From: Prevotella sp. Rep29
Lineage (GTDB): Bacteria > Bacteroidota > Bacteroidia > Bacteroidales > Bacteroidaceae
Length of the DNA: 64,000 nucleotides
Reading direction: 5' to 3'
Assembly: GCF_019551475.1 (NCBI RefSeq)
Contig: NZ_CP047159.1
Location: forward strand, 868,001 to 932,000
Part shown: positions 43,535-52,474 of the stretch, piece by piece
Layout of the letters: each line of letters starts with the position of its first letter
Position numbering within the stretch: position 1 is the first letter of the stretch
Made by a program: the position numbers and the translations under genes
The notes under the pieces: generated by a model
What the model was told of the DNA's origin: nothing
The model's database searches: none
The model's input: the letters and a program-made list of their open reading frames with translations, nothing else

Positions 43535-43853
43535 ATGTTTCAGCAGTCCAGACGTTTATCAGATTTCGGTATTTATCATGTAATGATACGAGGAATTAGC
43601 CATAAGAATATTTTTGCAGAATCGGAAGATTACTGTCAGTTTCCAACTACTTTGAATAAACAAGATAATCATTCGAATCTGCCGGCACGACTCTATACAG
43701 TACTATGCTTACTGTCTGATGTTAAGTTATTTCCAGATGCTTATTCGTGGCAAAGGATACAATTGTACAGTTGACGCAAGAGTTATTGCTATTAAAAAAA
43801 ATAAATATGGAGAAACGATTTATAAAAATCCGGCAAAGAAATTAGAATTTTGA
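43535..43853 (+). pseudogene. Remnant of a REP-associated tyrosine transposase (RAYT, IS200-like)
   Basis: The frame from ATG 43535 (79 codons to 43774) begins QSRRLSDFGIYHVMIRGISHKNIF and continues AESEDYCQF, the unmistakable N-terminus of Bacteroidota RAYT (Y1 transposase) proteins. The expected YCLM-x-NHVHLL block appears only in degraded form (LYTVLCLLSDVKLF), and the catalytic Tyr region is missing. In another frame, 43737-43853 encodes a 38-codon fragment (GYNCTVDARVIAIKKNKYG) that looks like the C-terminal end of a different, unrecognised protein. The gene is therefore decayed and probably recombined. Confidence 0.75.
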
Positions 43854-43885
43854 TGTTAGAAAATTATTATAATTGATTAGTGTAT

Positions 43886-45421
43886 ATGAAAATAAATTTA
43901 ATTGAGTTTTTTGTTGAGACGGTCAGACATTTCGGGGAGAAAATAGCCGTAGTTGATGGTGAACGAAATATTACATTCAATGAGGTGGATATGCGTGCAC
44001 GGCAGTTGGCGCAGGTAATCATAGATTCCTGCCAGTGCAAGAATCGTCCAATAGCGATGTTTGTGCCCAAATGTGGTGAGGCTGCAATAATAGACCTTGC
44101 CATTACATATAGCGGCAATGCCTATATGAACCTCGATGTCAAAAATCCAGCAGAACGTCTTGGTAACATCTTGGCATTGATACAGCCAACAGCTGTTGTG
44201 ACGAATAACAGATTTAAGGCTATTATCGAACCGATTGCTGTCGCGAATAATGTAGTTGTTGTCAACATTGATGAAATAGCCGAAGACGCCGTTGTGCCTT
44301 CACAGGAGGAATTACTCGTACGCATATCTGACCTTATAGATACCGACCCTTATTGCATCATTAATACCAGCGGTTCTACGGGGACACCTAAAGGGGTAGT
44401 TCTAAATCACAAGAGTTTCATAGATTTCATGGCTCAGACGTTTGATGAATATTGTTTCACAGAAAATGATATCATTGGTTCTTTATCGCCAGTCGTGTTT
44501 GACATTTGGAGTTATGAATTATGCCTGTTGCAAGGAAAGGGGGCTAGCATCGTGGTGATACCCGATACTTGGTCGGCTTTTCCTGTAAAAATCTTACAGT
44601 TGATGCAGCAGCAACAGGTGAGCTATATCTTCTGGGTACCAACCATCATGGTAAATATTGCTAACATGGGATTGCTACAGCAGATAAAGTTACCAAGTCT
44701 TCGTCTCTGTTGGTATGCAGGAGAGGTGTTTCCAACTAAACAATTCAACATGTGGCGTCATAGTTTACCACAGACAATATTTGCAAATTTCTATGGTCCA
44801 ATAGAGATTACGCTTGATTGTGTATATTATACCGTTGAGCGTGAGATTGCTGACGATGAACCTATTCCTATAGGTAAAGCGTTCCGCAATACCGACATAC
44901 TCATACTCAATGAAAACGACCAAAGGGTAACAGAACCCAATGTAGAGGGTGAACTCTGTGTCCGTGGCACTTCGTTAGCTATGGGGTATTATAACAATCC
45001 AGAGAAGACTGCCGCTGCTTTTGTACAAAATCCGCTCAACCACAGTTATTCGGAACTTATCTATCGTACGGGAGATTTGGTATTCATTAACGAGCGTGGT
45101 GAAATCGTGTTCAAGGGGCGCAAAGATAGTCTTATCAAACATATGGGGTACCGCATTGAACTTGGTGAGATTGAGCACGTAATTATCAATACCTTGAAAC
45201 TGGTGAAAAACGGCTGTATCGTTTATAACCAAACTGAAAAGGAAATCACTCTTTTTTATGAATCAGAACAGGAGATTCCTGTTTCAGAGTTCCGCAAAAA
45301 AATTGGTCAGGCACTGCCCAAATATATGATACCTACAGTCTACAAGCACTTGGAGCTGCTCCAGCGTAACACTAATGGTAAGATAGATCGTCTGTATTAC
45401 AAGAATTTAGTAAATGGATAA
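43886..45421 (+). CDS. Stand-alone adenylation (acyl/amino-acid activating) enzyme
   Basis: The protein has 511 residues from ATG 43886; a GTG six bases earlier is less likely. AMP-binding superfamily motifs are complete: the P-loop NTSGSTGTPKGV near residue 165, NFYGPIEITL near 310, YRTGDL near 400, the hinge FKGRKDSLIKHMGYRIELGEIE, and the catalytic Lys in NTNGKIDR near the C-terminus. It resembles NRPS-type and DltA-like adenylation domains without attached carrier or condensation domains. It should activate an acid as acyl-AMP and load it onto one of the carrier proteins encoded downstream. It overlaps the next gene by 8 bases. Confidence 0.88.
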   Translation: MKINLIEFFVETVRHFGEKIAVVDGERNITFNEVDMRARQLAQVIIDSCQCKNRPIAMFVPKCGEAAIIDLAITYSGNAYMNLDVKNPAERLGNILALIQPTAVVTNNRFKAIIEPIAVANNVVVVNIDEIAEDAVVPSQEELLVRISDLIDTDPYCIINTSGSTGTPKGVVLNHKSFIDFMAQTFDEYCFTENDIIGSLSPVVFDIWSYELCLLQGKGASIVVIPDTWSAFPVKILQLMQQQQVSYIFWVPTIMVNIANMGLLQQIKLPSLRLCWYAGEVFPTKQFNMWRHSLPQTIFANFYGPIEITLDCVYYTVEREIADDEPIPIGKAFRNTDILILNENDQRVTEPNVEGELCVRGTSLAMGYYNNPEKTAAAFVQNPLNHSYSELIYRTGDLVFINERGEIVFKGRKDSLIKHMGYRIELGEIEHVIINTLKLVKNGCIVYNQTEKEITLFYESEQEIPVSEFRKKIGQALPKYMIPTVYKHLELLQRNTNGKIDRLYYKNLVNG

Positions 45422-46220
45422 AATCCTATCATACGAGCAAATCCAAAGTTTTATCGGTGAAATTAGAAATCTCCGACAGGGTTTTGTAACGAATCTCTTT
45501 TGGGATGAGCAGAAACATTCCTATTGGGTTACTAAAGGTCATTTCTTCTGGGAAAAGCATGAGTCATGTTATATCCTACAACATCAGGAAGAAAATTTCT
45601 GCAACCTTTTCTATATAGCGACCTCTATGGCTGTTGTTGGGAAAGCTCTTTCTGTAGTAAACCTTGTTTGTGATGGAGTAATAGATGTTGTCTGTAAGAA
45701 TGAAGGTAAAGACGAAGTCGCTTCACTGCAAAATGCGGGATTCATGCCATATAAGCATCTTTACCGTATGAGTCATATTGGCATTCTGGCAGACGATAAT
45801 TGGGAAAAGTCTGATAAAGTTGAATATGGCAATAGCGAAGATGCTTGTTTGGTGTATAAAATTTTACAAAAAAACTTTGACCCGCTATGTGAGCAATTGC
45901 CTTCTTTACAAGAAGTGAAAGACTATGCCCATCGTAAGCAATTGCTTGTCATTAAAGATAGCGTAAATCTTTGCGGTTTTTTGATCTTTGAACTTTCTGG
46001 CAAAACATCATGGTATTTGCGCTACTGGTACACTTCACCAGATTACCGCAATCAAAGAATCGGAGCCAGTTTATTAAAGAACGCTTTACTCATAGGAAAA
46101 GAAACCAAACGTCAGCAGTTATGGGTGATTTCCGACAACGATAATGCCATCAAGCGTTATGAGCATTATGGTTTTAAGAAAGAAAACATTAATGACTATG
46201 TAATGATAAAACGAAAATAA
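45414..46220 (+). CDS. GNAT-family acetyltransferase
   Basis: The protein has 268 residues. The C-terminal half contains the GNAT acyl-CoA-binding signature YTSPDYRNQRIGASLLKNALL and ends NAIKRYEHYGFKKENINDYVM, a typical GNAT terminus. The N-terminal half (WVTKGHFFWEKHESCYIL ... NLFYIATSMA) is a second, more diverged domain, perhaps a degenerate GNAT copy. The gene overlaps the adenylation gene and precedes the first carrier protein by three bases. It may therefore transfer the acyl group assembled by this module, from ACP or CoA, to a sugar amine. The substrate is inference. Confidence 0.75.
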   Translation: MDKILSYEQIQSFIGEIRNLRQGFVTNLFWDEQKHSYWVTKGHFFWEKHESCYILQHQEENFCNLFYIATSMAVVGKALSVVNLVCDGVIDVVCKNEGKDEVASLQNAGFMPYKHLYRMSHIGILADDNWEKSDKVEYGNSEDACLVYKILQKNFDPLCEQLPSLQEVKDYAHRKQLLVIKDSVNLCGFLIFELSGKTSWYLRYWYTSPDYRNQRIGASLLKNALLIGKETKRQQLWVISDNDNAIKRYEHYGFKKENINDYVMIKRK

Positions 46221-46223
46221 ATT

Positions 46224-46454
46224 ATGAAAGAAAAGATTATTGAAATTTTGACCGAACTCCGACCAGAGTTTGATTTTACAGAAAAAGTTGATTTTATCGA
46301 AGAAGGAATGTTGGATTCCTTTGATGTGGTAAGTTTGGTAGATGAACTAGATTCTACTTATGGAATTTCTATTGATGGTGTTGATGTTATACCAGAAAAT
46401 TTTTCATCTATAGAATCTATTGAAAACTTGCTAAAGAAAAACGGTGCAAAATAA
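46224..46454 (+). CDS. Acyl carrier protein 1
   Basis: This 76-residue acidic protein has the phosphopantetheine attachment site at Ser32 (GMLDSFDVVSLV) and the four-helix ACP layout. It is dedicated to this locus: it lies three bases after the acetyltransferase gene and its stop overlaps the start of the first KAS III gene. It should carry the starter unit activated by the adenylating enzyme, or the growing acyl chain. It is distinct from the two other carriers of the cluster, which have different serine contexts. Confidence 0.88.
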   Translation: MKEKIIEILTELRPEFDFTEKVDFIEEGMLDSFDVVSLVDELDSTYGISIDGVDVIPENFSSIESIENLLKKNGAK

Positions 46455-47518
46455 TGGATTTCGTATTTAAAAACAAGCGAATTAGTGGTGTTCTCACTAT
46501 TCTGCCTAAAAAGGCGGTGAAGTTTGAGGACGAGATGGCAAACTATAGTTTCTCGCCAGCCAAGTGTATGAAACTGAAGTTAGCAATGGGCTATAATGAG
46601 CATCGCATCGCAGAACCAGGACAGTGTTCGTCGGATTTTTGTAAGTATGGATTACAGTATCTGTTTGACAACGATTTGCTGAGGAAGGAGGAAATTGATG
46701 CATTACTATTTGTATCCCAATCCCCCGATTATTATATGCCACCTACTAGTAATATCCTCCATGGTGCATTTGGCTTGAAGCATGATTGTTTGTGTATGGA
46801 CATCAACCAAGGTTGTGCAGGATTTGAACTGGGATTAATACAAGCCTTTATGCTTCTTGAGCAGCCCACAATTACTAAGGTCGTACTGATGAATGCAGAT
46901 GTATTAAGTCCTAAAGTGTCAGACCAAGACCGTAATAGCAAGCCTCTTATTGGCGATGGTGCCTCTATCACTATTGTAGAAAAGTCGAATGATGATTCTA
47001 CAATTTATGCCAATATTAAGATGGATGGTACAGGAGCTTTTGCCTTGAACATCCCTGCAGGTGGTTTTCGTATGCCAAGCACTCCTGAAACGGCTATAAT
47101 GGAAGAAGATGCTGCTGGTAACTGGCGTAGTAAGGACAATTTGGTAATGCAGGGCGATGATGTGTTTAATTTCGTTCAGCGTGAAGTACCTCCGATGATA
47201 GAGCATTTATGTGAGCAAAGCGGAGTTTCCAAAGAAGAAATTGACTGGTATATGTTCCATCAGCCAAATAAGTTTATGCTTAATAAGTTGGCAGACAAAT
47301 TGGGCGTGCCACGTGAAAAGATGCCTGCCAATATAGTGGAGAACTTCGGTAATGCCAGTGGTGTAACGGTACCAACTTGTATTAGTTTCAATCTTGGTGA
47401 AAAGTTGTGTAATGAAACGATGCAACTTTGTATGGCTGGTTTTGGTGTGGGACTGACTTGGAGTTCTATCATGATGAAAGTAGGAAATCTAAATTTTAAC
47501 AAAATAATAGAATTTTAA
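46454..47518 (+). CDS. 3-oxoacyl-ACP synthase III family enzyme, copy 1
   Basis: The protein has 354 residues. The thiolase-fold catalytic triad of FabH-type enzymes is intact: Cys121 (DINQGCAGFELG), His269 (FHQPN) and Asn300 (NFGNASG). It would catalyse decarboxylative condensation of a primed acyl group with malonyl-ACP, or, as some KAS III relatives do, acyl transfer without elongation. It is the most diverged of the three copies: HQPN instead of HQAN and an N-terminal extension FKNKRISGVLTILPKK. It overlaps the carrier protein 1 stop by one base, so the two are a coupled pair. Confidence 0.88.
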   Translation: MDFVFKNKRISGVLTILPKKAVKFEDEMANYSFSPAKCMKLKLAMGYNEHRIAEPGQCSSDFCKYGLQYLFDNDLLRKEEIDALLFVSQSPDYYMPPTSNILHGAFGLKHDCLCMDINQGCAGFELGLIQAFMLLEQPTITKVVLMNADVLSPKVSDQDRNSKPLIGDGASITIVEKSNDDSTIYANIKMDGTGAFALNIPAGGFRMPSTPETAIMEEDAAGNWRSKDNLVMQGDDVFNFVQREVPPMIEHLCEQSGVSKEEIDWYMFHQPNKFMLNKLADKLGVPREKMPANIVENFGNASGVTVPTCISFNLGEKLCNETMQLCMAGFGVGLTWSSIMMKVGNLNFNKIIEF

Positions 47519-47549
47519 AATAAAGTAATAACATTAAAAGTAAACGAAA

Positions 47550-47780
47550 ATGGAAATCAAAGAATTTATTGAGAATTTTGCTGATCAGTTTGATGAAACG
47601 GATATCAGCGAGTTGAAACCGGAAACCGAGTTCAAAGAACTTGACGAGTGGTCTTCACTGATTGCTCTAAGTGTGATTGCAATGGTCGATGAGGAGTATG
47701 ACGTTACTATCAAAGGTGACGACATCCGTAATTCTAAAACTATAGAGAATTTGTTTAATATTGTAAGCGAAAGAGCATAA
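47550..47780 (+). CDS. Acyl carrier protein 2
   Basis: The protein has 76 residues. The attachment site lies in DEWSSLIALSVIAM, with Ser36 aligned to the Ser of the usual DSL motif. Very acidic first half. Its stop overlaps the start of the second KAS III gene by one base, so carrier and synthase form a coupled pair, as with copy 1. The Trp-Ser-Ser-Leu site resembles the carrier proteins found in polysaccharide and small-acyl clusters, and differs from the housekeeping AcpP type (DSLD). Confidence 0.85.
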   Translation: MEIKEFIENFADQFDETDISELKPETEFKELDEWSSLIALSVIAMVDEEYDVTIKGDDIRNSKTIENLFNIVSERA

Positions 47781-48847
47781 TGGCATTCTTTTCTATCAAA
47801 AATGTTTCAATTAGGGGGATGGTTGCCTGTGTCCCCCCTTTCATCGAAGATAACAGGTTGCTCCCATTTTATAAAGAAGGGGAAGTCGAAGAAGTCATTA
47901 AATCAACAGGCATTGAGAGAAGACATGTCGTTAAAAATGGGCTTACTGCTTCTGATCTCTGCTTAAAAGCAGGAGAAAATCTTATCCAAGAGCTGGGATG
48001 GGAGAAAGATAGTATCGATGCTATATGTTATGTTACTCAAACTCCAGACTACATCAATCATCCTACGGGTTTTGTAATTCATGAAAAACTAGGACTCAGC
48101 GATGATTGCTCTGTCCTTGATGTTTATCATGGGTGTCCAGGATGGGTTGTAGGAATGTGCTCGATATCTTCTATGATGGTAACTGGCTCGTTGAAAAGAG
48201 TTCTTCTATTTGATGGAGATAGTACAACTCCATGGGGATATAAAAACGATAGAGAGAGTAGACCACTTTTTGGCGATTGTGGAACCGCTACAGCACTCGA
48301 ATTTCAAGAGTCCGCCCCCCCCATGTATTTTAATATAGGAACTAAAAGTTCTGATGGTTGGGCGTTAGTACGCAGAGAAGGTGGAGCTCGTTTCCCATAC
48401 AATAGAGAGAACTTTGAGAAAGAGATGAGATTAAGAGAAGGAACCTTAGAGCTTGAAGGTAATGCAGATACCATGGATGGTATGAGCGTTTTTTCTTTTG
48501 GTATAACAGTACCTCCAAAGAGTATAAAGAAACTTTGTGAATATGTACATGTGAAATTAGAAGATGTCGATAAAGTTATCATACATCAGGCAAATCTGTT
48601 CATGGTGGAAAAAATAGTAAAAAAACTTAAGATTGAACCTTCGAAGGCTCCCATTAGCCTAAAAGAATACGGAAATACTACAAGCGCCTCTATACCTCTG
48701 ACAATATGTTCTCAATGTCATGAAGAATACAGTAGAGGGAAGGTGAGCACTATCGCATGTAGTTTTGGTACAGGCTTATCATGGGGTACTGTCTATTTAG
48801 AAACTGACAGAATAATTTGTCCTGATGTTATTGTTTACAAAATATAA
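47780..48847 (+). CDS. 3-oxoacyl-ACP synthase III family enzyme, copy 2
   Basis: The protein has 355 residues with intact catalytic Cys119 (DVYHGCPGWVVG), His269 (IIHQAN) and Asn299 (EYGNTTSAS). GFGTGLSWG-like text near the C-terminus (CSFGTGLSWGTV) is the conserved terminal glycine motif. It is more similar to copy 3 than to copy 1 (both begin MAFF-x-x-KNV and share FSFGIT-VPKS-type text). This suggests duplication within the locus or between related loci. It likely performs one condensation or acyl-transfer step of a short dedicated chain. Confidence 0.88.
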   Translation: MAFFSIKNVSIRGMVACVPPFIEDNRLLPFYKEGEVEEVIKSTGIERRHVVKNGLTASDLCLKAGENLIQELGWEKDSIDAICYVTQTPDYINHPTGFVIHEKLGLSDDCSVLDVYHGCPGWVVGMCSISSMMVTGSLKRVLLFDGDSTTPWGYKNDRESRPLFGDCGTATALEFQESAPPMYFNIGTKSSDGWALVRREGGARFPYNRENFEKEMRLREGTLELEGNADTMDGMSVFSFGITVPPKSIKKLCEYVHVKLEDVDKVIIHQANLFMVEKIVKKLKIEPSKAPISLKEYGNTTSASIPLTICSQCHEEYSRGKVSTIACSFGTGLSWGTVYLETDRIICPDVIVYKI

Positions 48848-48852
48848 ATGAT

Positions 48853-49608
48853 ATGTATAATCCATTCACATTACAGGGTAAGAAAATATTGGTTACTGGT
48901 TCATCATCAGGCATTGGTAGGGCAACGGCATTGGAATGCTCACGACTTGGAGCCCAAGTCGTATTATCAGCACGCAATATTAAACGTTTGGAAGAAACTC
49001 TTTCAATGATGGAAGGCGATAAGTCTATCCATCAGATATTAGTGGCAGATTTGACTGTGCAGGAAGAACTTAATGAACTTGTAAAGAGAGTACCAGTCCT
49101 TGACGGAATTGTTCTTTGTTCAGGAAGGACTGGGAATGCGCTACCCATTAAGTTTGACAAACGAGAAAAAATAAATCCAGTTTTTGAAGCAAATTTCTTT
49201 GCTCCATTCGAGTTAATGCGTTCTTTGTATAAATCAAAGAAGCTTAAAAACGGAGCCTCGGTTGTTACAATAGCCTCAATAGGTGGAGTTAAGGCGTTTG
49301 CCACAGGAAATGGTGATTATGGCGCAGCAAAAGCTGCACTTAATTCAATTATGAAATTTGCGGCAAAAGAATTTGCAGCTAAAGGTATTAGAGTAAATTG
49401 TATATGTCCAGGAATGATTCAAACACCAATGGTAGATAGTTGTGAATTTTCAGAAGAACAACTAAAGACGGATATTGCAACCTATCCATTGAAAAGATAT
49501 GGTAAACCTGAAGAAGTTGCATATGGAGCAGTCTATCTGCTGTCAGATGCTACAGTTTGGGTAACAGGAATAGAACTCTATATAGACGGAGGTGTGACAG
49601 TTTTGTGA
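48853..49608 (+). CDS. FabG-like short-chain reductase 1
   Basis: The protein has 251 residues. The NADPH-binding motif is VTGSSSGIGRA, the catalytic Ser lies in TIASIGG, and the YGAAK pair (Tyr-x3-Lys) is intact. NCICPGMIQTPM and the C-terminal YIDGGVTVL are typical of FabG. It would reduce a 3-oxoacyl-ACP to a 3-hydroxyacyl-ACP. It lies 5 bases after KAS III copy 2 and 28 bases before KAS III copy 3. It may instead act on a sugar-nucleotide keto group; the flanking carrier-synthase genes favour the acyl role. Confidence 0.85.
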   Translation: MYNPFTLQGKKILVTGSSSGIGRATALECSRLGAQVVLSARNIKRLEETLSMMEGDKSIHQILVADLTVQEELNELVKRVPVLDGIVLCSGRTGNALPIKFDKREKINPVFEANFFAPFELMRSLYKSKKLKNGASVVTIASIGGVKAFATGNGDYGAAKAALNSIMKFAAKEFAAKGIRVNCICPGMIQTPMVDSCEFSEEQLKTDIATYPLKRYGKPEEVAYGAVYLLSDATVWVTGIELYIDGGVTVL

Positions 49609-49636
49609 TACTAGTATAATATGGAATTATAAAATT

Positions 49637-50713
49637 ATGGCTTTTTTCGAATTTAAAAATGTAAAGATTGCAGGTCTGTCGGCTGGCGTACCCAGTAAAA
49701 TATCCAAGATTGATCAAGAATCGTTAGGAGGAACTAAATATAGTGCAGAGGATTATTCGAAATCTGTAGGTATCTATCAGAGAAGAGTATCCGATAGTTT
49801 AACGACTAGTGACTTATGTTACTGGGCTTCAGAACGTCTAATTGCAGACATTGGTTGGGATAGACGTGAAATAGAGGGTATTGTATTTGTTTCACTCTCG
49901 CCCGATTATATGCAACCTGCAACAGCAGGTATTTTGCAAGATCGGCTGGCTCTGAGTAAAGAATGTTTTGCTGAGGATATTTTGTTAGGATGCTCAGGAT
50001 GGGTTTATGGATTATGTAATGCCGTATCACTTGTATCATCTGGAAATATGAAGAAGGTACTATTAATGGCTGGTGATGCAAGGTTTCGAGCACAGCATCC
50101 TTTGGATCCTCTTTTTGGATTTGCAGGAACGGTGACTGCTTTAGAGTATGACGAGAGTGCTGAACCAATATGTTTCCATATGGGGACTGATGGTAGCGGA
50201 TATGATGCTCTTATTATTCCTGATGGAGGCGCAAGAAATCAATTGTCTGAAAAGTCATTTATTATTGAAAATGTTGATGGTAAGCCCATGCATCGTATTC
50301 AAGCCAGAATGAAGGGCATGGATGTATTCTCTTTTGGAATAACTACAGTTCCAAAGTCGTTAAAGAAATTCTGCGAGCATTTCAATATCACATTAGAAAA
50401 TTTTGATTATTATGTGCTTCATCAAGCTAACAAAAAGATGGATGATGCAATTGTTAAGAAATTGAACTTGAAGCCGGAACGTGTTCCTTATAGTCTGCAT
50501 GACTTTGGAAATACTTCATCAGCTTCCATACCACTAACGATAGTTACTATGCTTAAAAAAGCATGTTTAAGGGAGAAGAAAAGTATTTTGTGCTGTGGTT
50601 TCGGTATTGGATTATCATGGGGAACCGTTTCGTTTAAGATTGGCCCTGAGTGCAATATATCCGATTTGGTTGAAGTTAATGAGGATGGTGACGACAAGAT
50701 ACATGTTATTTAA
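49637..50713 (+). CDS. 3-oxoacyl-ACP synthase III family enzyme, copy 3
   Basis: The protein has 358 residues with catalytic Cys119 (DILLGCSGWVYG), His262 (VLHQAN) and Asn292 (DFGNTSSAS) all present. Its N-terminus (MAFFEFKNVKIAGLSAGVPS) parallels copy 2. It is 22 bases upstream of the third carrier protein, again a synthase-carrier neighbour pair, but in reverse order compared with copies 1 and 2. It is a third, independently usable condensation or transfer enzyme of the module. Confidence 0.88.
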   Translation: MAFFEFKNVKIAGLSAGVPSKISKIDQESLGGTKYSAEDYSKSVGIYQRRVSDSLTTSDLCYWASERLIADIGWDRREIEGIVFVSLSPDYMQPATAGILQDRLALSKECFAEDILLGCSGWVYGLCNAVSLVSSGNMKKVLLMAGDARFRAQHPLDPLFGFAGTVTALEYDESAEPICFHMGTDGSGYDALIIPDGGARNQLSEKSFIIENVDGKPMHRIQARMKGMDVFSFGITTVPKSLKKFCEHFNITLENFDYYVLHQANKKMDDAIVKKLNLKPERVPYSLHDFGNTSSASIPLTIVTMLKKACLREKKSILCCGFGIGLSWGTVSFKIGPECNISDLVEVNEDGDDKIHVI

Positions 50714-50735
50714 TAATAAACTTAATTTAGAAACA

Positions 50736-50954
50736 ATGAAAGAATTAATTGAAAAACTATCTGAAATCCTTGAGGTGGACGAGTTGGACATCAACAAAAA
50801 GTTTACTGATTACGAAGAATGGGATAGCCTTGCTGGATTGTCGCTAATCGCTTTGCTTGATTCGGACTATCATATGACGATGAAAAACAAAGAGGTGATG
50901 TCATTCGACTCTATAAAGGAGTTCTGTGAGGCAGTTATAAACAACAAACAGTAG
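50736..50954 (+). CDS. Acyl carrier protein 3
   Basis: The chosen start is ATG 50736 (MKELIEKLSEILEV), giving 72 residues; the frame is open upstream but overlaps the KAS III gene without ACP character. The attachment site is Ser31 in YEEWDSLAGLSLIALLD, a classic WDSLAxL form found in carrier proteins of polysaccharide clusters. It is acidic and helical. It ends one base before the next SDR gene. Confidence 0.86.
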   Translation: MKELIEKLSEILEVDELDINKKFTDYEEWDSLAGLSLIALLDSDYHMTMKNKEVMSFDSIKEFCEAVINNKQ

Positions 50955-50955
50955 T

Positions 50956-51714
50956 ATGACAGACTTATTACAAGTAAAGAACCGTCGCTATCTGGTGACG
51001 GGCGCTGCATCAGGGATCGGCAGAGCAACGGCTCTGCTACTCTCTGATTTAGGAGCAAAGGTGTTGCTCGCTGACATCAATGCTGAGAAGTTGGAAGAAG
51101 TTCGGGAAGAATGTAAGGGTGAAGGCGATACGCTGATAATTGATTTGATGAAAACAGAAACTATAAAGCAAGCTATTAAGGATAAAGTTTCTTCTTTTGG
51201 TAAATTGCATGGATTTGTACATTGTGCGGGAATCCCTTATATTGCCCCATTGAAAGTGGTTAGTGCAGAAAAAGTAGAGAAAGTCTATAAGTTGAACACA
51301 TATGCAGCTATAGAACTAGCAAAAGTTTGTTCTAATAAACAGATTTATACGGGTGAGCATGGGTCATTTGTGTTGATTTCGTCCGTATATGGATTAGTAG
51401 GCTCAGCTGCAAATGTTGGTTATGCCATGAGCAAGGGAGCAATTGTCGCTATCACCAAATCGCTTGCAATGGAATTAGTAAATAATAGCATTCGTGTGAA
51501 TTGTGTCGCCCCCGGCTTTATAAAGACCCCGATGGCAGATAAGGTAGATGGTATGATGGATTCGGAATACGATGTTCGCTTGAACCTATTACATCCAATG
51601 GGGCTGGGAAGGACTGAGGATGTTGCTAAAGGCATACTCTTTCTTCTTTCTGACATGAGTAGTTGGATGACAGGAGCAGTGCTTAACGTAGATGGAGGTT
51701 TTACCGCTCAATAA
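50956..51714 (+). CDS. FabG-like short-chain reductase 2
   Basis: The protein has 252 residues. The cofactor motif is VTGAASGIGRA. The catalytic Ser lies in LISSVYG and the pair YAMSK is intact. RVNCVAPGFIKTPM and C-terminal NVDGGFTAQ complete the FabG pattern. It starts one base after carrier protein 3, so it is probably the reductase partner of the copy 3 synthase and carrier. Substrate specificity cannot be read from sequence. Confidence 0.85.
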   Translation: MTDLLQVKNRRYLVTGAASGIGRATALLLSDLGAKVLLADINAEKLEEVREECKGEGDTLIIDLMKTETIKQAIKDKVSSFGKLHGFVHCAGIPYIAPLKVVSAEKVEKVYKLNTYAAIELAKVCSNKQIYTGEHGSFVLISSVYGLVGSAANVGYAMSKGAIVAITKSLAMELVNNSIRVNCVAPGFIKTPMADKVDGMMDSEYDVRLNLLHPMGLGRTEDVAKGILFLLSDMSSWMTGAVLNVDGGFTAQ

Positions 51715-51723
51715 GAAAAAACT

Positions 51724-52467
51724 ATGGAAGAAAGAAAGTACGTTCTTGTAACAGGCTCTTCATCAGGAATGGGTGAGGAGATTGCTGTTCAGTTGTCTCG
51801 CGATTATAATATCATTCTCAATGGTCGTGATACAGCAAGGCTGTCAGGAGTTTGCGAAAGGTTGACAGGGGAGAATCATGTTGTATGGCAATATGATTTA
51901 GATGATGTACAGAATGTTGAACAGTCTTTGCTTTCTCTTATTTCTGAGAAAGGTATCAAGATTTCGTATTTTGTTCATTGTGCTGGATTTATGAAAATGT
52001 ATCCTGTAAAAATGCTGACAGCAGAATTGTTCAATACATCATATAACATTAATGTTGTATCTGCTGCTTTAATCACTAAAACACTTGTTGGACGTAAGAA
52101 CAAAAAAGCATTAGAAAATGCAGTATTTATTTCAAGTAATATCAGTAATTTCGGGGCGAAAGCTTTTAGTGTCTATAGTTCGGCTAAATCTGGTTTAGAT
52201 GGGCTGATGCGTTCACTAGCTATGGAACTCGCACCTGCAGTGCGTATTAATTCAGTACTGCCAGGAGGTATTCGCACACGCATGACTGAACATATGTATG
52301 AGGATGAAGATTTGATTAATCGTATGGCTGCTACATATCCACTGGGATTAGGAAAGGTTAACGATATCTATCAAGTCGTTCGCTTTTTGTTGAGTGAGAA
52401 GGCAAGATGGATTACTGGTCAGCAAATAATAGTTGATGGGGGAAGAACTGTGAATATTACTGGTTAA
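51724..52467 (+). CDS. FabG-like short-chain reductase 3
   Basis: The protein has 247 residues. The cofactor motif is VTGSSSGMGEE, slightly unusual in having Met for Ile. The catalytic Ser lies in FISSNIS and the pair YSSAK is intact. RINSVLPGGIRTRM and IIVDGGRTVNITG close the domain. It follows reductase 2 by 9 bases and is the last intact gene of the acyl module. With three reductases and no visible dehydratase or enoyl reductase, the product is likely to keep hydroxyl groups, for example a 3-hydroxyacyl group; this is inference. Confidence 0.85.
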   Translation: MEERKYVLVTGSSSGMGEEIAVQLSRDYNIILNGRDTARLSGVCERLTGENHVVWQYDLDDVQNVEQSLLSLISEKGIKISYFVHCAGFMKMYPVKMLTAELFNTSYNINVVSAALITKTLVGRKNKKALENAVFISSNISNFGAKAFSVYSSAKSGLDGLMRSLAMELAPAVRINSVLPGGIRTRMTEHMYEDEDLINRMAATYPLGLGKVNDIYQVVRFLLSEKARWITGQQIIVDGGRTVNITG

Positions 52468-52474
52468 ATCTTTT

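Noticed and set aside
43886..52467. Non-ribosomal peptide or polyketide synthetase cluster
   Set aside because: There are no condensation, thioesterase or multidomain PKS/NRPS proteins. All parts are stand-alone enzymes in a glycan locus, so a dedicated acyl-group pathway fits better.
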